A stretch of DNA of 64,000 nucleotides from Streptomyces celluloflavus (GCA_000720995.1 JOEL01000007.1:62001-126000); one strand, 5' to 3'. Numbered from the stretch's first letter, positions 1-8,929 are shown. Notes: generated from the letters alone by a model not told the origin. Program-made: numbers and translations.

Positions 1-310
1 AGTCCGGTGCAGAGGCCACGAATCCGACGACCTTCACGACGCGCCGGATCCGGTCCAGGTCGCCGATCACCGACTTCACGGCGGCCAGTGCGTTGAGCGC
101 GCAGACCGCGGCGAGTTCCTTGGCCTGCTCCGGGCCGACCTCGGCGCCCACCTTGCCGGTGGCCACCAGCGCGCCGTCCACCATCGGCAGCTGGCCGGAG
201 GTGAAGACATAGCTGCCCGAGCGCACGGCGGGCTGGTACTTGGCCAGCGGCGGCACGACCTGCGGCAGCTTCAGACCGAGCGCCGCGATCTTGTCCTCCA
301 CCTCGCTCAT
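1..310 (-). CDS. RidA family protein (C-terminal end outside window)
   Basis: The reverse strand reads MSEVEDKIAALGLKLPQ and continues with VRSGSYVFTSGQLP, LAAVCALNALAAV and RRVVKVVGFV. These are hallmarks of the RidA/YjgF/UK114 family, small trimeric deaminases that hydrolyse reactive enamine/imine intermediates made by PLP enzymes. The first 103 residues are present and the usual catalytic Arg region near the end lies outside the window. The start ATG (308-310) overlaps the stop of the DUF4177 gene in an ATGA arrangement, so the two are probably translationally coupled. A RidA-like gene also precedes the ArsA-like ATPase pair in mycobacteria, which supports the call. Confidence 0.85.
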   Translation of the reverse strand, partial: MSEVEDKIAALGLKLPQVVPPLAKYQPAVRSGSYVFTSGQLPMVDGALVATGKVGAEVGPEQAKELAAVCALNALAAVKSVIGDLDRIRRVVKVVGFVASAPD

Positions 311-468
311 GCCTGCTTCTCCCGCTTCAGATAGGCCACCAGCTGCTCGGGGTTGTTCGGGCCCGGCACGACCTGGACCAGCTCCCAGCCGTCCTCGCCC
401 CAGGTGTCCAGAATCTGCTTCGTCGCGTGCACGAGAAGCGGCACGGTCGCGTATTCCCACTTGGTCAT
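307..468 (-). CDS. DUF4177 small protein
   Basis: A 53-residue protein beginning MTKWEYATVPLL with a central GEDGWELVQVVPG motif. The WEY...GEDGWELV pattern is typical of the DUF4177 family, very small proteins of unknown role often placed next to RidA. The ATG at 466-468 was chosen because the family begins at MTKWEY; the upstream extension is low-complexity. It is the first gene of a leftward pair and overlaps the RidA start by four bases. It is divergent from the ArsA-like operon across a 188-bp gap. Confidence 0.8.
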   Translation of the reverse strand: MTKWEYATVPLLVHATKQILDTWGEDGWELVQVVPGPNNPEQLVAYLKREKQA

Positions 469-656
469 GGGGCCGAGCGTAATGCCTGTCCAGGACTCGG
501 GCGGACGCCGTCCCGCAAGCCCGCGCGAGCCAGGGGGCCGGACCGGGCCCCAGGGCACGCCCCCATGGTTGCCCTGACGTTTCCGGGGCCTTTCCCAGGG
601 ATGTCCCCGGTGGATCCGGTGCGTAGCCGGGACGCGGACTGGTTAGGCTCCTTGGC

Positions 657-1694
657 GTGAGCAGGCTCCATGTCGTCAGCGGCAAGGGCGGCACCGGAAA
701 GACCACGGTCGCCGCTGCCCTCGCCCTCGCCCTCGCCACCGAGGGGCGCCGGACCCTACTGGTCGAGGTCGAGGGCCGGCAGGGCATTGCCCAGGTGTTC
801 GAGACCGAAGCGCTTCCGTACGAAGAGCGCAAGATCGCCGTGGCGCCGGGCGGTGGCGAGGTGCACGCCCTGGCCATCGACGCCGAGCGCGCGCTCCTGG
901 ACTACCTCCAGATGTTCTACAAACTCGGCAGCGCGGGCCGGGCTCTCAAGAAGCTCGGTGCCATCGACTTCGCCACGACCATCGCGCCGGGCCTGCGGGA
1001 CGTCCTGCTGACCGGCAAGGCGTGCGAGGCGGTGCGCCGCAAGGACAAGCGCGGCAAGTTCGTCTACGACGCGATCGTGATGGACGCCCCGCCGACCGGC
1101 CGCATCACCCGCTTCCTGAACGTCAACGACGAGGTCGCCGGGCTGGCCCGGATAGGGCCGATCCACAATCAGGCACAGGCCGTCATGCGGGTCCTCAAAT
1201 CGCCCGAGACCGCGGTGCATCTGGTGACCCTCCTGGAGGAGATGCCGGTCCAGGAGACCGCGGACGGCGTCGCGGAGCTGCGCGCCGCCGGTCTCCCGGT
1301 GGGCGGCACCGTCATCAACATGACCCGGCCCGCCGTACTGGACACCGGCGATCTCGACATCGCCGCCCGCGGGGCGCGTACGGGCATCGCCAAGGCCCTC
1401 GCCCAGGCCGGCCTGGGCGGCCCCCGCCGCGCCGACGACCACCTCAAGGCGGGGCGACGCGAAGCGTCTCCGGCCGGGGCCGTAGCAGGTGACGGGTGGG
1501 CCGACCAGCTGATCGACCCGCTGCTGGAGCAGGCCCGCGAGCATGCCGAGCGCGTCGAGCTGGAGCGCGTCCAGTATGCGGAGCTGACCGGACTCGGCCT
1601 GCCCACCTACGAGTTGGAGCTGCTCCCCGAGGGAGTGGACCTCGCCGGGCTCTACCGCCTGGCGAGAGATCTGCGGAAACAGGGGCCCATATGA
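657..1694 (+). CDS. ArsA/GET3-like P-loop ATPase, first paralogue
   Basis: A 345-residue P-loop ATPase of the SIMIBI class. The deviant Walker A VVSGKGGTGKTT lies at residues 6-17 and the switch/Walker B-like IVMDAPPTGR near residue 140. It resembles anion-transporting ATPase ArsA and the TRC40/GET3 family but has no arsenic operon neighbours. With the next gene it matches the mycobacterial pair Rv3679/Rv3680 beside whiB4 and ponA2, so a shared envelope or redox role is an inference from synteny. Start GTG at 657. The stop overlaps the next ATG as ATGA, so the two ATPases are probably made together and may form a heteromer. Confidence 0.85.
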   Translation: MSRLHVVSGKGGTGKTTVAAALALALATEGRRTLLVEVEGRQGIAQVFETEALPYEERKIAVAPGGGEVHALAIDAERALLDYLQMFYKLGSAGRALKKLGAIDFATTIAPGLRDVLLTGKACEAVRRKDKRGKFVYDAIVMDAPPTGRITRFLNVNDEVAGLARIGPIHNQAQAVMRVLKSPETAVHLVTLLEEMPVQETADGVAELRAAGLPVGGTVINMTRPAVLDTGDLDIAARGARTGIAKALAQAGLGGPRRADDHLKAGRREASPAGAVAGDGWADQLIDPLLEQAREHAERVELERVQYAELTGLGLPTYELELLPEGVDLAGLYRLARDLRKQGPI

Positions 1695-3136
1695 CCTCGG
1701 ACGACACGACGCTGGACGCCTCGGCCCCCTGGCTGGAAGTGGACGCGCTGATCGACGATCCGGGCACCCGCATCGTGGTGTGCTGCGGCTCCGGCGGTGT
1801 CGGCAAGACCACCACCGCCGCCGCGCTGGGCGTACGGGCCGCCGAGCGCGGCCGCAAGGTCGTCGTGCTGACCATCGACCCGGCCAGGCGGCTGGCGCAG
1901 TCGATGGGCATCTCCGAGCTCGACAACGTCCCGCGGCGGGTCAAGGGCGTCGAGGAGGCGGCCGGCGGCGAACTGCACGCGATGATGCTGGACATGAAGC
2001 GCACCTTCGACGAGATCGTCGAGGGGCACGCGGAAGCGGACCGGGCCCGCGCCATCCTGGAGAACCCCTTCTACCAGTCCCTGTCGGCCGGTTTCGCGGG
2101 CACGCAGGAGTACATGGCCATGGAGAAGCTCGGCCAGCTCCGCGCGCGCGACGAGTGGGATCTGATCGTCGTCGACACCCCGCCGAGCCGTTCCGCGCTG
2201 GACTTCCTGGACGCGCCCAAACGCCTCGGCTCCTTCCTGGACGGCAAGTTCATCCGGGTCCTGATGGCACCCGCGAAGGTCGGCGGCCGGGCCGGGATGA
2301 AGTTCCTCAATGTCGGTATGTCGATGATGACCGGCACCCTCAGCAAGCTGATGGGCGGCCAGCTCCTGCGCGATGTGCAGACGTTCGTGGCCGCGATGGA
2401 CACCATGTTCGGCGGCTTCCGCACCCGCGCGGACGCCACGTACCGGCTGCTCCAGGCACCCGGCACGGCGTTTCTGGTGGTGGCCGCGCCGGAGCGGGAC
2501 GCGCTGCGCGAGGCGGCGTACTTCGTCCAGCGGCTGGCCGCCGAGCAGATGCCGCTGGCCGGTCTCGTGCTGAACCGGGTGCACGGCAGCGGCGCCGCAC
2601 AGCTCAGCGCCGAGCGCGCACTGGCCGCCGCGGAAGCGCTGACGGACCGGACGCCGGACGACACGGACACAGACCCCGACGACTGCGCTCCCGCCGACGC
2701 CGAGGCCGATACGGGCGTCGAAGCCGACACGGGCACCGATCCCGCCTCCGCCGCCACGCCCGTCGCTCCTGGTACCGCGCACGGAGACGCCCCCGGAGAC
2801 GACCCCGCCGAAAATCTTGTCCCGACCGGCATTGTGGATCTCGACGGCGGGAATGCTGGATCTCGTACCGCCAGTGGCCACTCCCCCGCCGCGGCGGAGC
2901 ATGTGACACCCCCTTCGGCCTCGGCGCCACAACTCGCCGCCGGACTGCTGCGACTCCACGCGGAGCGTATGCAGGTCCTCGCGCGCGAACGGCGCACCCG
3001 GGACCGTTTCACCGCATTGCATCCCGAGGTACCGGTGACAGAGGTCGCCGCGCTGCCCGGGGATGTGCACGACCTCGCGGGCCTGCGCGCGATCGGCGAG
3101 CGTCTCGCCCTCGGCTCCGCCGACGCCGACAGCTGA
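1691..3136 (+). CDS. ArsA/GET3-like P-loop ATPase, second paralogue with acidic insert
   Basis: A 481-residue paralogue of the preceding ATPase. Walker A is CGSGGVGKTTTAAALG near residue 36, the intermediate motif is LTIDPARRLAQ, and the Walker B-like segment is IVVDTPPSRSALDF. The C-terminal part ends HPEVPVTEVAALPGDVHDLAGL, a typical family ending. Residues of roughly 315-415 are an unusual low-complexity Asp/Thr/Ala/Pro-rich insert between the ATPase core and the C-terminal helices. The ATG at 1691 overlaps the stop of the upstream ATPase. The paired organisation suggests a heteromeric ATPase; the substrate cannot be read from sequence. Confidence 0.85.
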   Translation: MTSDDTTLDASAPWLEVDALIDDPGTRIVVCCGSGGVGKTTTAAALGVRAAERGRKVVVLTIDPARRLAQSMGISELDNVPRRVKGVEEAAGGELHAMMLDMKRTFDEIVEGHAEADRARAILENPFYQSLSAGFAGTQEYMAMEKLGQLRARDEWDLIVVDTPPSRSALDFLDAPKRLGSFLDGKFIRVLMAPAKVGGRAGMKFLNVGMSMMTGTLSKLMGGQLLRDVQTFVAAMDTMFGGFRTRADATYRLLQAPGTAFLVVAAPERDALREAAYFVQRLAAEQMPLAGLVLNRVHGSGAAQLSAERALAAAEALTDRTPDDTDTDPDDCAPADAEADTGVEADTGTDPASAATPVAPGTAHGDAPGDDPAENLVPTGIVDLDGGNAGSRTASGHSPAAAEHVTPPSASAPQLAAGLLRLHAERMQVLARERRTRDRFTALHPEVPVTEVAALPGDVHDLAGLRAIGERLALGSADADS

Positions 3137-3600
3137 CCCGCGGGCGCCCTGCCCCACGGACACTCCGACCCGCGGACACGCCGACACTCCGACTCACAGA
3201 CATCCCGGCCCACCAGCCCACCGACGGACCGCCGGTCACCCCGGCCGCCCCGATCACCCAGGCCGACGCACTCGTCCAGGCCGACGCGCTCGCCTTTGCC
3301 CGACCCGCGGCCGGCGTATCCAGCACGGCCGCCCGCCCCGACGGCACCCCACAGCGCCGCAACACCGCACGACGCCGCGCGGCAGCGCGCCACCGCACGA
3401 CAGCGCCGCGTACACCCCCGACGGCACGAGCACCCGGCCCCAGGGCACGCCGAATTCACGGTCGGCCCCTCCGGCACACTGCCGCGCCAACCGTTCGTGG
3501 CCGCCGACCGCCTGTCCGTCTCCGGCCACCGTCCGCCCGCCCCGGGCCACGTCCGCCGCCGGCCGCCCGAACCCTCTCGGCCGCCCCGGCGTGCGCGTCG
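3137..3600. other. Intergenic region between convergent ATPase operon and wblA
   Basis: About 460 bases with no convincing gene. The first part carries short reiterations of gacac/ccgac type (about 3165-3205), and the rest is GC-rich sequence open in several frames without family signatures. It lies between the 3' ends of two convergent transcription units. I see no single strong hairpin. Confidence 0.5.
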
Positions 3601-3942
3601 CTAGCCGGCCGCGGCGTACTCGTCGAAGGTGTCGTCGTCGCAGTCCACCGGCAGGATGCCCGTGCTGCGCTCGTATTCCGTGCGCGCTGTCTCCAACAGG
3701 CGGCGCCATGACGTCACCGTCGGGCGGCGGCGCAGCAGCGCCCTCCGCTCGCGCTCGGTCATCCCGCCCCACACGCCGAACTCCACCCGGTTGTCCAGGG
3801 CATCGGCCAGGCACTCCGTGCGCACCGGACATCCGGTGCACACCGCCTTGGCGCGATTCTGCGCCGCTCCTTGAACGAACAGTTCATCCGGATCAGTGCT
3901 GCGGCAGGCTGCCTGTGCATTCCAGTCGGTTACCCAGCCCAT
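3601..3942 (-). CDS. wblA: WblA, WhiB-like iron-sulphur regulator
   Basis: A 113-residue WhiB-like protein starting MGWVTDWNAQAACR. The four cluster ligands are Cys13, Cys35, Cys38 and Cys44 (CTGCPVRTEC), followed by the GVWGG turn (residues 56-60) and the basic RRALLRRRP helix. The N-terminus, the C-terminal acidic tail and the position between the ArsA-like pair and a class A PBP match Streptomyces wblA and mycobacterial whiB4. Streptomyces WblA is a pleiotropic regulator of sporulation and a repressor of antibiotic production (family knowledge). The start at 3942 was preferred over an upstream in-frame ATG because the family begins at MGWVTDW. Confidence 0.93.
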   Translation of the reverse strand: MGWVTDWNAQAACRSTDPDELFVQGAAQNRAKAVCTGCPVRTECLADALDNRVEFGVWGGMTERERRALLRRRPTVTSWRRLLETARTEYERSTGILPVDCDDDTFDEYAAAG

Positions 3943-4333
3943 GCTGGCGCCGTCCTCTCCCGAATCGAGGCTCCCCCACGGCGGCAAGCGGCATATTCAC
4001 CGTTGCCAGTTGAGGACGTTACGGAAGGCAGGCAGGGCGCAACACCCCCTTCGGGCCCAATCTTGAATGGCCCGAACGGACTATGCGTATGCGGCAGATC
4101 ACCCAACGGAGTGACCGGACGGCATACGTCGCTTTCCTTACAAGGCAGGACAGTTCACCGTGGCCACACCGGTTATCTCGTCACACAAGGTGGCACAAGC
4201 GACACCCGAGACAGGGCTTATTCGGGAAGAGGAGGTTGGCGAACGAGGCAAAAGCATTCCGCTGGGACTGTTGTGAACAGGTTAAGCGAACACGTGCGCC
4301 CCTGTCCGGCGATTGAGAACGTAGGGTGCCCTC
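3943..4333. promoter_or_regulatory. Long divergent leader between wblA and the PBP gene
   Basis: Nearly 400 bases without a gene, more AT-rich than its surroundings, separating wblA (leftward) from the PBP gene (rightward). Both promoters must lie here, so wblA could have a long untranslated leader. Several T/A-rich hexamers are present, for example around 4063-4087 and 4255-4275. None has both a good -35 and a good -10 at proper spacing, so no specific promoter is called. Confidence 0.5.
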
Positions 4334-6565
4334 ATGGCTAAGACGCACGACGGCGGGGGTCTGTCCAAGACCCAGCAGGCCGCCAAGTTCCTCGGTGTCA
4401 GCGTGCTGGCCGGAGCGGTCCTCGCCGGCCTCGCGCTCCCCGCCGCCGGCGCACTCGGCCTCGCGGCCAAGGGTTCGGTCGAGGGCTTCGACGAGATCCC
4501 GGCCAACCTCAAGAGACCACCGCTCAGCCAGCGGACCACCATCCTGGACGCCAAGGGCGGCGAGATCGCGAAGGTCTACTCCCGCGACCGCACCGTGGTG
4601 GACCTCAAGGACATGTCGCCGTACATACAGAAGGCGCTCGTCGCGATCGAGGACGCGCGCTTCTACCAGCACGGTGCCATCGACCTGAAGGGCATCCTGC
4701 GCGCGCTCAACAAGAACGCCCGCTCCGGCAACGTCTCCGAAGGCGCCTCGACGCTGACCCAGCAGTACGTGAAGAACGTCTTCATCGAGGAGGCCGGCGA
4801 CGACCCGGACAAGGTCGCACAGGCCACCCAGCAGACCATCGGCCGCAAGGTCAAGGAGCTGAAGTACGCGATCCAGGTGGAGAAGGAGCTCGGCAAGAGC
4901 AAGATCTTGCAGAACTACCTCAACATCACCTTCTTCGGGCAGCAGGCATACGGTGTGGAGGCCGCCGCCCAGCGCTACTTCAGCAAGCACGCCAAGGACC
5001 TGACGCTGGAGGAGTCGGCCCTGCTGGCCGGTATCGTCCAGTCCCCGAGCCGCTACGACCCGGTCAACGACCCGAAGGAAGCCACCCGGCGGCGCAACAC
5101 CGTGCTCCAGCGGATGGCCGACCTGAAGGACATCACCCAGGCGCAGGCCGACGCGGCCGCCCGGAAGCCGCTCCGGCTGTCGGTCAGCCGCCCCAAGAAC
5201 GGCTGCATCACCGCCACCAACGGCGCCGGCTTCTTCTGCGACTACGTCCGCGAGGTCTTCCTCACCGACAAGGCTTTCGGCAAGACCCGCAAGATCCGCG
5301 CACAGCGCTGGAACCAGGGCGGTATGACGATCCGCACCACCCTCGATCCGCAGACGCAGAAGTCGATCCAGGCGTCGATAGGTGATCACGTCTACGACGA
5401 CGATCCGGTCGCCAGCGCGGCGTCCATCGTCGAACCGGGCACCGGCAAGATCCTCGGCATGGGCCAGTCGCGCCCCTACGGCTTCGGCGAGCACCAGACC
5501 CAGATCAACCTCTCGGTGGACCGGAGCATGGGCGGCGGCGCCGGCTACCAGCCCGGTTCGACCTTCAAACCGGTGATCGCGGCGGCCGCGCTGGAGCAGG
5601 GCATGAGCCCGTACAAGGAGTACTCCTCGCCGTACCGGATGGCCTACCCGAGCCCGGTGCAGACCTGCAACGGCGAGTGGAAAGGCCACGAGACCACCGA
5701 GAACGAGAACCCCGAGGAAGTCGGCCCGTACGGCATGAAGGAGGCGACCGCGAAGTCGGTCAACACCTACTACGTGCAGTTGATCAGCGATATGGGCATC
5801 TGCCCGGCGGTCAAGATGGCCGAGAGCATGGGCATCCAGCGGGCCGACGGCAAGAAGCTGGAGCAGGTGCCGTCGATGACGCTCGGTGTGCAGGAGATGT
5901 CGCCGCTGACGATGGCCGCCGGTTACGCCGCCTTCGCCAACGGCGGCCAGTACTGCTCGCCGGTCGCCATCGCGTCGATCACCGACGCCCAGGGCAAGGC
6001 GATGAGCGTGCCGCAGACCAGCTGCCACCGCGCGATGTCCCAGCGGACCGCGGAGACGATCAACACCCTCCTCAAGGGCGTCGTCGAGGACGGCACCGGC
6101 AAGGAGGCCGGCCTCCAGGGCCGGGACAGCGCGGGCAAGACCGGCACCAGCGACAACCGCTACGCCGCCTGGTTCGTGGGCTACACCCCGAACGCAGCCG
6201 GCGCGGTCTGGGTCGGCGACCCGCAGCACCGGCGCAAGATGTTCGACATCAAGATCGGCGGCAGCTACCACGACAAGGTCTACGGCGCCGACACCCCCGG
6301 CCCCATCTGGCGCGACGCGATGTCCGGCGCCCTGGCCAACCGGCCCGCACCGCCCCTGCCCACCGTCGCGATCGACGACGGCGGCGACCCGGGCCAGGGC
6401 GCCCCGGGCAACGACGACAAGAACAAGGGCAAAGGCAAGGGGAAGGGCAAAGGCCAGCCGAACAGCAAGGGCAAGCCCGGCCACGGCGGCGACAACAAGC
6501 CGGGCGGCGGCTGGGACATCCCCGGCTTCCCCGGCGCACTGGGCGGCGGCAACGGCGGCTGGTGA
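4334..6565 (+). CDS. Class A penicillin-binding protein (PonA2-like)
   Basis: A 743-residue bifunctional peptidoglycan synthase. One N-terminal membrane segment (about residues 20-45) is followed by a GT51 transglycosylase domain with EDARFYQHG (from residue 106) and GASTLTQQYVKN. The transpeptidase domain has the nucleophile motif STFK (Ser409), SVN (Ser475) and KTGTS (Lys602). The C-terminus is a Gly/Lys-rich disordered tail (GKGKGKGKG). The protein polymerises and cross-links glycan outside the membrane. Its place beside wblA parallels mycobacterial whiB4-ponA2. A strong hairpin follows at 6639-6679. Confidence 0.93.
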   Translation: MAKTHDGGGLSKTQQAAKFLGVSVLAGAVLAGLALPAAGALGLAAKGSVEGFDEIPANLKRPPLSQRTTILDAKGGEIAKVYSRDRTVVDLKDMSPYIQKALVAIEDARFYQHGAIDLKGILRALNKNARSGNVSEGASTLTQQYVKNVFIEEAGDDPDKVAQATQQTIGRKVKELKYAIQVEKELGKSKILQNYLNITFFGQQAYGVEAAAQRYFSKHAKDLTLEESALLAGIVQSPSRYDPVNDPKEATRRRNTVLQRMADLKDITQAQADAAARKPLRLSVSRPKNGCITATNGAGFFCDYVREVFLTDKAFGKTRKIRAQRWNQGGMTIRTTLDPQTQKSIQASIGDHVYDDDPVASAASIVEPGTGKILGMGQSRPYGFGEHQTQINLSVDRSMGGGAGYQPGSTFKPVIAAAALEQGMSPYKEYSSPYRMAYPSPVQTCNGEWKGHETTENENPEEVGPYGMKEATAKSVNTYYVQLISDMGICPAVKMAESMGIQRADGKKLEQVPSMTLGVQEMSPLTMAAGYAAFANGGQYCSPVAIASITDAQGKAMSVPQTSCHRAMSQRTAETINTLLKGVVEDGTGKEAGLQGRDSAGKTGTSDNRYAAWFVGYTPNAAGAVWVGDPQHRRKMFDIKIGGSYHDKVYGADTPGPIWRDAMSGALANRPAPPLPTVAIDDGGDPGQGAPGNDDKNKGKGKGKGKGQPNSKGKPGHGGDNKPGGGWDIPGFPGALGGGNGGW

Positions 6566-6638
6566 TCCGGCCGTTGCGCGACCGGACAGCCACGGCGTGA
6601 CGGGGCACCGCCCCCGCTGAACCCGCCGGACGACATCA

Positions 6639-6679
6639 CGCCAAAGGGGCGTCCCCTAACTGGGGGCGCCCCTTCGGCG
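6639..6679 (+). terminator. Rho-independent-type hairpin after the PBP gene
   Basis: Two 18-base arms, 6639-6656 and 6662-6679, pair almost perfectly around a 5-base loop. There is no long T tract, as is usual for Streptomyces terminators. It lies 73 bases after the PBP stop codon. Confidence 0.75.
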
Positions 6680-6706
6680 TGAGCTGTGTCGATGCGTACG
6701 CAGGTC

Positions 6707-6766
6707 TGTATCTACGGCTGCATCTGCGTATACATCTACGTCTGTGTCTGCATCTGCATCTGCGTC
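6707..6766. repeat. Degenerate 12-bp tandem array (five units)
   Basis: Five consecutive 12-base units of the type TGCATCTGCGTC (for example 6719-6730, 6743-6754 and 6755-6766) with scattered substitutions. The array lies in the gap between the PBP terminator and the 3' end of the yqeY-like gene and is far less GC-rich than its surroundings. No coding function is apparent. The purine/pyrimidine phasing suggests slipped-strand expansion. Confidence 0.7.
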
Positions 6767-6855
6767 ATCGGGTACGGCCAGCGCGTCGGGGCCACCGGTT
6801 ACGCGACGTGGTCGCGCACCATCCGCCCCTGCCGCCCTGCCGTCCCTGCTGCCGC

Positions 6856-7317
6856 TCAGGCCAGCAGCTTCTTCACCGCGGCGGCCACCCGGCCGCCGTC
6901 GGCCCGGCCCGCCACCTTCGGGTTCACGATCTTCATGACGGCGCCCATCGCGCGCGGCCCCTCGGCTCCGGCCTCCTTGGCCTCGGCCACGGCGGCCGCG
7001 ACCAGCTCCGTCAGCTCCGCGTCGGTCAGCGGCTTGGGCAGGTAGTCGGCGAGCACCTCGCCCTCCGCGCGCTCCCGCTCGGCGGAGTCGGTCCGGCCGC
7101 CCTTGTCGAACGCCTCCGCGGCCTCGCGGCGCTTCTTCGCCTCCCGCGCGATGATCTTCTCGACCTCGACGTCCGACAGCTCACGCGCCGCGGTACCCGC
7201 GACCTCTTCCTTCTGGATCGCGGTCAGCGTCAGACGGAGGGTGGCGGAGCGCAGCTTGTCGTGCGCCTTGATCGCGAGGGTGAGGTCGTCGTGCAGTCTG
7301 GCCTTGAGCGTCGTCAT
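6856..7317 (-). CDS. GatB/YqeY domain protein
   Basis: A 153-residue protein starting MTTLKARLHDDLTLAIKA. It has the family motifs RLTLTAIQKEEV, KKRREAAEAFDKGGR, LADYLPKPLTD and the C-terminal GAVMKIVNPKVAGRADG. It corresponds to stand-alone YqeY, homologous to the tRNA-binding tail domain of GatB. Its exact function is unknown; a role linked to aminoacyl-tRNA is an inference. It is divergent from the metallophosphoesterase gene. Confidence 0.9.
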   Translation of the reverse strand: MTTLKARLHDDLTLAIKAHDKLRSATLRLTLTAIQKEEVAGTAARELSDVEVEKIIAREAKKRREAAEAFDKGGRTDSAERERAEGEVLADYLPKPLTDAELTELVAAAVAEAKEAGAEGPRAMGAVMKIVNPKVAGRADGGRVAAAVKKLLA

Positions 7318-7431
7318 GCCGTCGAGTATGCCCGTACGCACGGACAACGCCGAGCGAATTCGCCCCGCCACCCCGCGCCGGGCCCGCGTCCGCTCCCCTC
7401 GGCGGCCCCGCTTGCCCGCCGCTCTGCGACC

Positions 7432-8367
7432 ATGGGATACATGCGCGCGCGATACGGAGTACCCCTGTCCCTGACCGCAGTCGGCGCGGCCGGCCTGGCC
7501 TACGCCGCCGCCTTCGAAGTCCGCTCGTTCCGCCTGCGGCGCGTCACCGTGCCCGTACTGCCCCGCGGTATGCGGCCGTTGCGCGTCCTCCAGGTCTCCG
7601 ACATCCACATGGTCCGCGGACAACGCAAGAAGCGCCACTGGCTCCAGTCGCTCGCCGGGCTGCGCCCCGACTTCGTCATCAACACCGGAGACAACCTCTC
7701 CGACCCCGAGGGCGTCCCGGAGACCCTGGACGCCCTCGGCCCGCTGATGGAGTTCCCCGGCGCCTACGTCTTCGGCTCCAACGACTACTACGGCCCCAGG
7801 CTGCGCAACCCCGCCCGCTATCTGACCGAGCGGTTCAAGGGGCAGCACGGCCTCAACGGCAACGCACCCGCCGTGCACGCCGTCCACAACCCGTGGGAAG
7901 ACCTGCGCGACGCCTTCGACGCGGCCGGCTGGATCGGCCTGTCCAATTCCCGCGGCCGCCTGAAGCTGGAGGGCGCGGAGATCGCCCTGACCGGCCTGGA
8001 CGACCCGCACATCAAGCGCGACCGCTACGCCGAGGTGGCCGGCGGCCCGGAATCCGGCGCCGATCTCTCCCTCGCCGTCGTCCATGCCCCCTACCTGCGC
8101 TCCCTGGACGCCTTCGCCACCGACGGCTACCCGCTGATCCTGGCCGGCCACACCCACGGCGGCCAGCTCTGCATCCCCTTCTACGGGGCCCTGGTCACCA
8201 ACTGCGATATCGACCCGGAGCGGGTCAAGGGCCTGTCCACCCACACCGCGGGCGGCCACACCTCCTTCCTCCACGTCTCCGCCGGCTGCGGCACCAACCG
8301 CTACACCCCCGTCCGCTTCGCCTGCCCCCCTGAGGCCACGCTGCTCACCCTCACGGCGCGGGACTGA
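7432..8367 (+). CDS. Calcineurin-like metallophosphoesterase, membrane-anchored
   Basis: About 311 residues. A short hydrophobic N-terminal helix precedes the metal-binding blocks DIHM, NTGDNL, GSNDYYGPR (GNH equivalent), VVHAPYL and AGHTHGGQLCIPF. These are the five conserved motifs of calcineurin-type phosphoesterases, close to YkuE-like lipid or nucleotide phosphohydrolases. The start could be 7432 or the ATG at 7441; neither has a clear ribosome-binding site. The equivalent mycobacterial locus also has a metallophosphoesterase after ponA2, so this ends the conserved block before the tRNA-linked island. Confidence 0.88.
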   Translation: MGYMRARYGVPLSLTAVGAAGLAYAAAFEVRSFRLRRVTVPVLPRGMRPLRVLQVSDIHMVRGQRKKRHWLQSLAGLRPDFVINTGDNLSDPEGVPETLDALGPLMEFPGAYVFGSNDYYGPRLRNPARYLTERFKGQHGLNGNAPAVHAVHNPWEDLRDAFDAAGWIGLSNSRGRLKLEGAEIALTGLDDPHIKRDRYAEVAGGPESGADLSLAVVHAPYLRSLDAFATDGYPLILAGHTHGGQLCIPFYGALVTNCDIDPERVKGLSTHTAGGHTSFLHVSAGCGTNRYTPVRFACPPEATLLTLTARD

Positions 8368-8591
8368 GGAGACGCGGGAGCGAGGGGCGCGGGGAACCTG
8401 GGGCACGGGGAACCGGGGGCGCTCGGGTGCGGGCGGCCGGGGTGCTCAGGGTGGGCGCCCAGGGGCAGGGAGGCAGCCCGCGGCGCGGCCGCCGGGATCT
8501 CGCGACCGACCAGGTCAGCCCCTCTCCCCCGCACTCCGACAACCGGATTTCGTCTACGGGGATCAGTCCGCTAAAGTAGAGCTCGTTGCTT

Positions 8592-8665
8592 CGGGGTGTA
8601 GCGCAGCTTGGCAGCGCGCTTCGTTCGGGACGAAGAGGTCGTGGGTTCAAATCCCGCCACCCCGA
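8592..8665 (+). tRNA. tRNA-Pro(CGG)
   Basis: A 74-base cloverleaf. The acceptor arms CGGGGTG (8592-8598) and CACCCCG (8658-8664) pair, with discriminator A8665. The anticodon stem CTTCG/CGAAG encloses the loop TTCGGGA, giving anticodon CGG, and the T-arm carries GGTTCAAATCC. CCA is not encoded. A hairpin terminator follows. The tRNA marks the left edge of the DISARM-like accessory block, a common type of integration point. Confidence 0.95.
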
Positions 8666-8680
8666 CTGAAGGAACAACAG

Positions 8681-8719
8681 GTCAGGGGCCTGATCCATTG
8701 AGTGGATCAGGCCCCTGAC
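8681..8719 (+). terminator. Perfect hairpin after tRNA-Pro
   Basis: The arms 8681-8697 and 8703-8719 form a perfect 17-bp stem around the loop TTGAG. It ends the tRNA-Pro transcript. Confidence 0.85.
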
Positions 8720-8929
8720 TCGTTCCTGGGGATCGCTTGGGAGAAATACGGGAGAAGATCCTGGCCGGCCTCTCCCGATATGCGATCACCACGTCTCGTG
8801 CAGTAGCCCCCAACTGCGCGTTCGCAAGCCCGCCCGCCAACTCGCCCCCGAGGACTGCTCGTGGACCAGGTTTTCGCAACTGAGGACACCGAAGCCGCAG
8901 AGCCTGCGGGTCACCCTTGCGCGGGGCCG

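Noticed and set aside
1652-3187. 511-codon frame antisense to the second ArsA-like ATPase
   Set aside because: Composition of a shadow frame; the sense strand has clear ATPase motifs.
6686-7045. Open frame rich in Cys/Ile/Tyr over the 12-bp repeats
   Set aside because: The odd composition comes from the tandem repeat, it overlaps the yqeY-like gene on the other strand, and it has no ribosome-binding site.
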